NCBI GenBank assembly: GCA_031284195.1
Contig: JAITAI010000197.1
Span: 1 to 5,882 of the forward strand
Length of the DNA stretch: 5,882 nt
DNA from: Treponema sp.
Lineage (GTDB): Bacteria; Spirochaetota; Spirochaetia; Treponematales; Breznakiellaceae
Direction of reading: 5' to 3'
Under the pieces are notes generated by a model. The model was given only the letters and a program-made list of their open reading frames with translations. It had not been told where the DNA came from and did no database searches. A program made the translations under genes and the position numbers. Shown here in pieces: positions 1 to 4,238 of the stretch; position 1 is the first letter of the stretch; the number at the start of each line of letters is the position of its first letter.

Positions 1-1051
1 TATTAAACCCAACAAAGGAAAGACGCTCAAAGAGCCGGTTAAATTCCGTTATTTTGTTAATTTCCTGCAACTCTAAATACCGCAGCGCACAGTTAAACAA
101 GAGCGCCCCCTGTATATTCGTTAGGTACTGGTGCTGCACCACCTCTTCCAGGGATTTACGCGCTTGAGCGATGATGTCTCCGCGGCGTAAGAGGTACATC
201 CGGGTCCCCTCTTCCACAGAACAGTTAGTCTTCAAAGCTGTTCCATGAACAACTTGTTCCATAGCGCGTATATAAACTGTGTCTCCTATAATTATGCCGA
301 GGGGATTCCGCGCAAAATAAGGAAACCCAAGCTTGTTCACGTCTGAAACACCGATAACTTTTGCGTAATACTCTGCGGCATGCTGTCCGTCTATTTCCCA
401 GATGATACGGTTCACCATATCACTCTTTGTGATAACGAAAGAAGTATTAGTGGGAAGGCAATGTACGTAGTGATTACAGTGAAAGGGTATCTTCATTTTT
501 AGAACCATAACCACAACGCCATCATCAGAACATCTTTCATCTGCACTTACAAGGGTTTTCGCAAATGCAAGCTCGTCTGCTGCAGCGCCTCCTATCAGAT
601 TCAGATTAAAAGCTTTCTCAAAGGTAAAGTTCCTGATTATTTCCTCGCCGCGGCACAGTCCGTCAAAGAAGACCAGCCCCAAATAGGTATTGGGGTAAAA
701 CGTATGGTAGCCGAGCTTCCGCTTCAACTCTTCAATGATCTTTCTTGCGGCAAGCGCCGGATCAGTCTTCACTCCTTCCTGCAAAGAAACAAAAGCTTCC
801 TCCACCTCATCGGAAGACAGGGACATAGCCACAACGCCTTTTTCAACTGCACCGGTAGTACACCAACCGCCCATCATGGAAGAGCCTATACAGGCAGCAT
901 GAGGGAAAGCCCGCTTGAACGCCTTGTGAGGTTCAAAGCGCTCAAATTCAACCGAAAAGAAATAGATCACCGCCTTAACATTCGGCTGATTGATTTCTTT
1001 AATAAGCCCGTCTGGATCCCAACTGGTGCGGGAGGCAACGTTTATACTCAT
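1..1051 (-). CDS. FIST-domain sensory protein (FIST N and FIST C), 3' end cut off by window edge
   Basis: I read 350 codons without a stop from ATG at 1051 to the window edge; perhaps some tens of residues are missing. What I see: IGSSMMGG (residues 55-62) fits the Gly-rich N-terminal FIST motif, GGAAAD (154-159) fits the conserved GGxAGD-like turn, and GALLFNCALRY (315-325) fits the FIST C-domain signature. No signal peptide, membrane segment, kinase, GGDEF or methyl-accepting part is visible, so this is a stand-alone, probably cytoplasmic FIST protein. FIST is known as a predicted ligand-binding input module of signal transduction proteins; ligand and partner cannot be told here. The start is supported by AGGAG six bases upstream. 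It is transcribed divergently from murE, looks more AT-rich than murE or pheT, and has a long structured leader (1052-1234). Family assignment is fairly secure; its biological role is unknown. Confidence 0.85.
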   Translation of the reverse strand, partial: MSINVASRTSWDPDGLIKEINQPNVKAVIYFFSVEFERFEPHKAFKRAFPHAACIGSSMMGGWCTTGAVEKGVVAMSLSSDEVEEAFVSLQEGVKTDPALAARKIIEELKRKLGYHTFYPNTYLGLVFFDGLCRGEEIIRNFTFEKAFNLNLIGGAAADELAFAKTLVSADERCSDDGVVVMVLKMKIPFHCNHYVHCLPTNTSFVITKSDMVNRIIWEIDGQHAAEYYAKVIGVSDVNKLGFPYFARNPLGIIIGDTVYIRAMEQVVHGTALKTNCSVEEGTRMYLLRRGDIIAQARKSLEEVVQHQYLTNIQGALLFNCALRYLELQEINKITEFNRLFERLSFVGFN

Positions 1052-1057
1052 CCTATA

Positions 1058-1062
1058 CTCCT
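1058..1062 (-). promoter_or_regulatory. Ribosome binding site of the FIST gene
   Basis: On the minus strand AGGAG lies six bases before the ATG at 1051-1049, an ideal Shine-Dalgarno spacing. It fixes the start codon, since no other in-frame start nearby has such a site. Confidence 0.75.
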
Positions 1063-1072
1063 AACTCGCTAT

Positions 1073-1106
1073 AGGTAGTATGATAAATAAACATACTATA
1101 CTACCT
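1073..1106. repeat. 9-bp perfect inverted repeat in the FIST leader (operator or RNA hairpin)
   Basis: AGGTAGTAT (1073-1081) is exactly complementary to ATACTACCT (1098-1106), with 16 bases between. The inner bases (CATACTA beside the right arm) offer an alternative pairing. In the minus-strand transcript the hairpin ends about 10 bases before the AGGAG of the FIST gene, so it could affect translation, or in DNA it could be a two-half-site operator. No regulator is recognisable. Confidence 0.5.
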
Positions 1107-1171
1107 GCTCAATTCGTTAATTTCTGCTTTTTCTATAGAAGCAACAGCAAAGCAAGAAACAACGGAAACAT

Positions 1172-1201
1172 AAAAAACAATGTAACCCTACACAGGGTAC
1201 A
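1172..1201 (-). terminator. Rho-independent terminator-like hairpin upstream of the FIST gene
   Basis: Read on the minus strand: TGTACCCT (1201-1194), loop GTGT, then AGGGTTACA (1189-1181). This makes an eight-pair stem with one bulged T, followed by TTGTTTTTT (1180-1172). Stem, tight loop and U-run together fit an intrinsic terminator. Its place between promoter and FIST coding region means it either ends a short RNA or acts as an attenuator. Confidence 0.5.
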
Positions 1202-1234
1202 TGGCACGCTATAGAGCATGGATCGAAAAATTAC
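1172..1234 (-). ncRNA. Candidate ~60-nt small RNA or attenuated leader of the FIST gene
   Basis: This is the stretch between the predicted transcription start (about seven bases past the -10 at 1241-1246) and the end of the U-run at 1172. It contains a small hairpin (CATGC/GCGTG, one G-U pair, near 1220-1205) and then the terminator-like stem at 1201-1181. No ORF of note starts within it. Whether it is a free small RNA or the early part of a long 5' UTR (about 180 bases to the FIST ATG) cannot be told from sequence. It matches no riboswitch class that I recognise. Confidence 0.3.
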
Positions 1235-1240
1235 AAAGTA

Positions 1241-1269
1241 ATTGTACAGGGAACCGCTACCATAGTCAA
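1241..1269 (-). promoter_or_regulatory. Sigma-70-type promoter driving the FIST-gene leader
   Basis: On the minus strand TTGACT (1269-1264) is followed by exactly 17 bases and then TACAAT (1246-1241). Each box matches the consensus at five of six positions with ideal spacing. Predicted start is near 1234. This is the best promoter visible in the window. Confidence 0.6.
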
Positions 1270-1279
1270 TAGATTTTTT

Positions 1280-1308
1280 CCCTGTTTTACGGTATCGGTG
1301 AAACAGGG
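1280..1308. repeat. 8-bp inverted repeat just upstream of the FIST promoter
   Basis: CCCTGTTT (1280-1287) pairs exactly with AAACAGGG (1301-1308) across 13 bases. It begins about 10 bp upstream of the -35 box of the minus-strand promoter, where an activator or repressor could bind. Overlapping shorter inverted repeats (TACGGTA 1288-1294 with TACCGTA 1341-1347; CATACG 1322-1327 with CGTATG 1335-1340) make the whole 1280-1347 stretch rich in dyads. Function is unproven. Confidence 0.35.
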
Positions 1309-1411
1309 CCCGTGATACCTTCATACGCTCCATCCGTATGTACCGTAACCCTCATGCCGTTTCTCCTTTACCTCTTTACCCGGCCCCCTATTGACACTAC
1401 ACTTACCTGGT

Positions 1412-3013
1412 ATGGAACGTTTATTATCTCATTTTCTTACCCCGGAAATTGCCCAAAAGGCCGGATATAAGGGCCCTACTTCCCTATTTCCAGGGGCGGA
1501 TCCCCTGGTTACCGGTTTAGCCTATGACTCCCGTACTGTAAGCAGGGGAAACCTCTATTTTGCCCTGCCAGGACTCCATGTAGACGGCCATGCGTTCATC
1601 CCTGATGCTGTTCAGCGAGGGGCTCAGGTGATTATCCATCAGCATGAACTCGCTGAGTATCAGCAGGGGATCCGGTATATCCAGGTGGAGGATGCTCGAT
1701 TTGCCATGAGTCCTGTGGCAGATGCCTTTTATGAGTTCCCTTCCCGGCAACTGGGCGTTATCGGGGTAACCGGTACCGAAGGCAAGAGTACCACCGTGTA
1801 CCTCATCTATCAACTCCTGCGGCTGTTAGGAAAGAAGGCAGGGTTCATCTCTACGGTACAGTACAGCCACGGAACCGGTGAGCAATGGAATCCTGAACAT
1901 CAGACCACCCCGGAAGCGCCGGTAGTGCAAAAGCTTCTGAGGGATATCTGTGACCATGGGGGGGAATATGCGATCCTGGAGGCAAGTTCCCACGGATTAT
2001 CCCGTCGGACCAACCGTTTGGGAGATGTGGCCTTTGATGTGGGGGTGATGACCAACGTAACCCAGGAACATTTGGAATTTCACGGTACTTGGGAACAGTA
2101 CCGCCAGGATAAGGTCAGGCTTTTCCAAGCCCTGGACCGGTTCGATCATCATAAAGCCATACCCCAGCAGGTTCCTCCTAAGCCCTTCCAGACGGTTCCC
2201 TCTTTTGGGGTAGTCAATGCTGATGACCCGAGCGCAGAGTATTTTGCCGGATCCACCAAACATATCACCTATACCTACAGTACCCGGGGGATTCAGGCGG
2301 ATCTTACCCTGAAGAAGATCTCCAGCAACCCAGGGGGGAATTGGTACGAAGTTTGCGTTGGTAAGACCGGCGCTGTCCTGGATATACGGGATCGGCTTCC
2401 CGGGGCCTTTAATGCAGGGAATGTACTCACCAGCCTTTTAACCCTGTCGGAATTCCTCTCCATACCGGTACAAGAACTTGTCCCTTTGGTACCGGGCCTC
2501 AAGCCGGTACGGGGACGGATGACTGCGATTCAGCGGGGCCAGCCCTTTGAGGTAGTAGTGGATTATGCTCATACCCCGTCGTCATTCCAGACCATATTTC
2601 CACCACTGCGGGAACGGCTGGACGCCCGGGGGGGCCGGATCATCAGCCTCTTTGGTTCTGCAGGAGAACGAGACACTGCAAAGCGAAGTGAACAGGGTCG
2701 GATTGCGGCAGCATGGTCGGATCTGCTGGTGCTTACTGACGAAGACCCTCGAGGGGAAGACCCCATGGCGATTTTGGAAGCCATTGCCCAAGGTATTTCA
2801 GGAGTCAAGGAGGGAGAGGGTCTGTTTCTGATTCCTGATCGGCCCCTCGCCATTAGAAAGGCTTGTTCCCTAGCCCGGCCCAAGGATCTGGTCCTTCTCC
2901 TTGGAAAAGGTCATGAAAATTCGATCATCTATGCCCATGAAACTAAAGCCTATGATGAAATTGGAGAAGCTGAAAAGGCCCTGGCGGAATTGGGGTTTTC
3001 CGGTACTCCATAA
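1412..3013 (+). CDS. murE: UDP-N-acetylmuramyl-tripeptide synthetase (MurE ligase)
   Basis: MurE adds the third amino acid of the peptidoglycan stem peptide to UDP-MurNAc-L-Ala-D-Glu, using ATP in the cytoplasm. Counted from ATG 1412 (533 residues, a little longer than usual) the family marks are: AYDSR in the N-terminal UDP-binding domain, P-loop TGTEGKST (120-127), EASSHGL (190-196), the lysine of DKVRLF (K234) that is carbamylated in Mur ligases, NADD (269-272), RGRM (367-370), DYAHTP (384-389), FGSAGERD (414-421) and LLGKGHE (496-502). The specificity loop reads DEDPRGEDP (443-451), where meso-DAP enzymes have DNPRxEDP. An in-frame TTG at 1391 would add seven residues; I prefer ATG 1412 because MERLLSHFL resembles the usual MurE start. 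Neither has a clear ribosome binding site, and I found no convincing promoter. Identity is secure; the third-residue substrate is not. Confidence 0.95.
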   Translation: MERLLSHFLTPEIAQKAGYKGPTSLFPGADPLVTGLAYDSRTVSRGNLYFALPGLHVDGHAFIPDAVQRGAQVIIHQHELAEYQQGIRYIQVEDARFAMSPVADAFYEFPSRQLGVIGVTGTEGKSTTVYLIYQLLRLLGKKAGFISTVQYSHGTGEQWNPEHQTTPEAPVVQKLLRDICDHGGEYAILEASSHGLSRRTNRLGDVAFDVGVMTNVTQEHLEFHGTWEQYRQDKVRLFQALDRFDHHKAIPQQVPPKPFQTVPSFGVVNADDPSAEYFAGSTKHITYTYSTRGIQADLTLKKISSNPGGNWYEVCVGKTGAVLDIRDRLPGAFNAGNVLTSLLTLSEFLSIPVQELVPLVPGLKPVRGRMTAIQRGQPFEVVVDYAHTPSSFQTIFPPLRERLDARGGRIISLFGSAGERDTAKRSEQGRIAAAWSDLLVLTDEDPRGEDPMAILEAIAQGISGVKEGEGLFLIPDRPLAIRKACSLARPKDLVLLLGKGHENSIIYAHETKAYDEIGEAEKALAELGFSGTP

Positions 3014-3017
3014 ACCC

Positions 3018-3058
3018 CTAGCCCCTGCGGAGGCTTTAACCGTAATAAGCAGGGCTAG
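3018..3058 (+). terminator. Hairpin directly after murE, terminator-like but without a U-run
   Basis: CTAGCCCCTGC (3018-3028) pairs with GCAGGGCTAG (3049-3058), ten pairs with one bulged C and a 20-base loop, starting five bases after the murE stop. No T-run follows, so it is not a standard intrinsic terminator. The right arm is the outer end of the insertion-sequence remnant, so the hairpin may partly be a product of the insertion. Confidence 0.35.
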
Positions 3059-3068
3059 CGCATATAAA
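3050..3068. repeat. Left terminal inverted repeat of the IS remnant
   Basis: CAGGGCTAGCGCATATAAA. Related copies occur at 3372-3391 (same direction), 3556-3575 (same direction, diverged), and reversed at 3503-3521, 3661-3679 and 4157-4176. Similarity to the 3503-3521 copy extends inward for about another 30 bases at roughly three quarters identity. Confidence 0.55.
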
Positions 3069-3361
3069 TGACCCCGAATTGGAGGCGAGAAGGGAGATTA
3101 AAAGAGCAACCCTTCAAGATATTCATTGAACCACGCCATAGGTTTCCTATGCTGCATTTCCTTGCCGCCGAGCAGCGGTACTGAGGGGACTGTTCATCCT
3201 GAAACTGCTCGACTATCCGGGCCAATTTGTAGCGAGTCCTCTTTGTCCGTCTGTTTCACCAGCCCGTACATCAGCGCCGCCGTACCGGTCTTTTCCGGCC
3301 CTCCCTAAAACTTTCCGCAGGCAGAAACCATCTTCCCCAAACCCTACGTCAAGTACATAGG

Positions 3362-3371
3362 GTAACGAGTC
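3362..3371. repeat. Left copy of imperfect 10-bp target-site duplication
   Basis: GTAACGAGTC directly abuts the left end of the nested element. GTAATGAGCC directly abuts its right end (3680-3689), agreeing at eight of ten positions. Both copies encode the SL codons of the interrupted transposase on the minus strand, which is what a duplicated target inside that gene predicts. Confidence 0.5.
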
Positions 3372-3679
3372 CAGGGCTGCGCATGTAAAAAAGGAAGAAA
3401 GGAGGTATAGTTGGCATAGTTTTTCTAGGAAGGGAACTAGGGAACCAGAACAACCACCGCGACACATGCCCATTACGGCCTTTTGCCTTCGGTTCAGGGT
3501 AATGTATATGCGCTGGCCCTGATGATAACCTGTCAATCCTATCTAATGATTGCCTCATGGCCGGCGCATATACATCTTTAATTCCTTACAAGATAGAGAA
3601 ATAGCTTGTATGCAATTTTTATGAAGCAGCATAACTCCTTCTGGTACAAGGAGATAGAATTTTATATGCGCTGACCCTG
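3372..3679. mobile_element. Nested ~308-bp non-autonomous (MITE-like) element inserted in the transposase remnant
   Basis: The ends are CAGGGCTGCGCATGTAAAAA (3372-3391) and TTTATATGCGCTGACCCTG (3661-3679), inverted and clearly related to the ends of the host IS. It is flanked by the imperfect 10-bp direct repeat at 3362-3371 and 3680-3689. It codes for nothing recognisable, is AT-rich in its right half, and carries a large internal palindrome (3502-3575) whose arms are again copies of the end sequence. It may therefore be two short elements (3372-3521 and 3556-3679) side by side that moved together. A further 6-bp hairpin CTCCTT/AAGGAG lies at 3635-3653. Because its ends resemble those of ISAs1-type elements, a related transposase elsewhere in the genome probably moved it. 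Confidence 0.5.
3502..3575. repeat. 21-bp near-perfect palindrome inside the nested element
   Basis: The left arm 3502-3522 and the right arm 3555-3575 are inverted copies with two mismatches, one of which would be a G-U pair in RNA. The 32-base loop contains a second small stem, CAATC (3534-3538) with GATTG (3548-3552). The arms are two copies of the ATATGCGC(T/C)GGCC end sequence pointing away from each other. Confidence 0.7.
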
Positions 3680-3689
3680 GTAATGAGCC
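3680..3689. repeat. Right copy of imperfect 10-bp target-site duplication
   Basis: GTAATGAGCC directly follows the CCCTG end of the nested element and matches 3362-3371 at eight of ten positions in direct orientation. It also matches GTAATAAG at 3042-3049, beside the outer IS end, at seven of eight, which leaves some doubt about which pair is the true duplication. Confidence 0.5.
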
Positions 3690-4156
3690 TTCAGTACTCC
3701 TCGTCCGTGCTTCTGATCATGGCTTGAAACCGAGTAAAACGGGATATACTGGTTCTACCCCCAATCGCGGAAAAATCCAGCTCCGTAAAGTACTCCTTCA
3801 CCGCTTCACATGTCCTCTCCTCCAGCCGGTTCTCCACTGACCGGGTCCTCACGATATGCAGCGCTTTCCTCCTGCCTTGAAACATCCCTGGATTACCTTC
3901 CCGTCTATCGCACCGGATTTCAGCCTGCGATTTCCCGCTCATACCCTTGTTTGATGATCCGCCCGCCCTTCATAAAAAACAGCGTTCAATTCCTTCTGGC
4001 CCTATCCGGCTTATCACCGCCTTTGCGTATCCTTCGATGGTTTCCAAGTCCTGGGCCAGGCCAATAAGGGTCAGATAGGCCATAATAGGCGTCATTGGTG
4101 GTGATTCTATAGTTCCCCTCCGAAAAAACCATGCCAAGTCTAGTTCCTTTTTTCTT

Positions 4157-4176
4157 TTTTATGCGTATTAGCCCTG
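4157..4176. repeat. Right terminal inverted repeat of the IS remnant
   Basis: Minus-strand reading from 4176 gives CAGGGCTAATACGCATAAAA, continuing into an A-rich stretch. It shares CAGGGCTA and CGCATA with the left end (with a small insertion) and is even closer to the end at 3372-3391, including the A-rich tail. Confidence 0.45.
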
Positions 4177-4186
4177 GATTACTAGG

Positions 4187-4215
4187 TAGATCAAACTACC
4201 CTGCAAGTCTATACT
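4187..4215 (+). promoter_or_regulatory. Weak candidate promoter for pheT
   Basis: TATACT (4210-4215) is a fair -10 box placed 23 bases before the pheT start. At 17-bp spacing the -35 position holds only TAGATC (4187-4192, three of six matches). A five-pair hairpin GGTAG/CTACC (4185-4200) overlaps it. It lies just outside the IS remnant, so the insertion may have separated pheT from older upstream signals. Confidence 0.25.
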
Positions 4216-4226
4216 GATACCATTAC

Positions 4227-4230
4227 AGGA
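4227..4230 (+). promoter_or_regulatory. Ribosome binding site of pheT
   Basis: AGGA ends eight bases before the ATG at 4239, an acceptable Shine-Dalgarno spacing, and supports that start. Confidence 0.55.
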
Positions 4231-4238
4231 ACAACAAC

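Larger units (their letters stand above)
3098..4095 (-). pseudogene. Broken ISAs1-family transposase, frameshifted, deleted in the middle and interrupted
   Basis: Reading the minus strand from the right: an N-terminal piece with AYLTLIGLAQDLETIEGYA (inside 4018-4095), like the ISAs1 N-terminal associated domain; after a stop and frame change AIDGKVIQG (3885-3911), the first catalytic Asp motif; then KALHIV and VENRL (3823-3867) in another frame; EYFTELDFSA (3766-3795); TEGSL (3681-3695), where the family has the catalytic (I)ENSL; a gap of about 310 bp holding another element; SLPYVLDVGFGED resuming at about 3368; and a C-terminal AWFNEYLEGLLF ending at TAA 3100-3098. About 150 residues between VENRL and EYFTELDF are missing, including the second catalytic Asp. 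At least three frame changes are needed, so no active transposase can be made. The start may lie somewhat upstream of 4095. The motif order makes the family call fairly good. Confidence 0.6.
3050..4176. mobile_element. Degenerate insertion sequence, ISAs1-family-like, between murE and pheT
   Basis: The ends are related inverted repeats: CAGGGCTAGCGCATATAAA (3050-3068) on the left and, read on the minus strand from 4176, CAGGGCTAATACGCATAAAA. Between them a transposase can be pieced together on the minus strand in several frames, its C-terminus stopping 48 bp from the left end as in many IS elements. Span is 1127 bp, but about 318 bp of that is a second element plus its target duplication, leaving about 809 bp; I expect an intact ISAs1 element to be roughly 1.2-1.3 kb, so the middle is deleted. 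No clear target duplication remains at the outer ends (10-bp flanks agree at only 5 positions). The family call rests on motifs recalled from memory, not on a search. Confidence 0.6.

Noticed and set aside
704..1078. 124-residue plus-strand ORF
   Set aside because: It is antisense to the clear FIST coding frame and has no protein-like features of its own.
1133..1333. 66-residue minus-strand ORF with a hydrophobic C-terminal stretch
   Set aside because: No ribosome binding site at its ATG, and the promoter and terminator-like hairpin of the FIST leader fall inside it. The Leu-rich tail comes from a simple-sequence stretch. It looks like chance.
1391..1396. TTGACA as a -35 promoter box at the murE start
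   Set aside because: No acceptable -10 box lies 16-18 bases downstream, and such a promoter would start inside murE.
3042..3049. GTAATAAG as the left target duplication of a 630-bp element spanning 3050-3679
   Set aside because: It matches the right flank at seven of eight, but the 3362-3371 flank explains the split transposase codons and a longer match, so I favour the nested model.
3126..3308. 60-residue plus-strand ORF after murE
   Set aside because: It lies opposite the C-terminal transposase remnant and has no motif; its Pro/Ser-rich composition is typical of a shadow frame.
3398..3413. Strong Shine-Dalgarno-like AAAGGAGG followed by TTG on the plus strand
   Set aside because: The TTG frame hits TAG after two codons; the purine run belongs to the A/G-rich inner flank of the element end.
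3213..3536. 107-residue minus-strand ORF as a gene in its own right
   Set aside because: Only its part with SLPYVLDVGFGED is protein-like, and that fits the transposase remnant; the rest runs across the inserted element ends.
3691..3942. 83-residue minus-strand ORF as an intact small gene
   Set aside because: Its KALHIV and EYFTELDFSA segments fit a transposase, and the missing preceding catalytic motif AIDGK sits in another frame just before it. It is a fragment.
4177..4238. T-box or Phe attenuator upstream of pheT
   Set aside because: Only about 60 bases lie between the IS end and the ATG, with no T-box sequence, no Phe-rich leader peptide and no terminator; just a five-pair hairpin.
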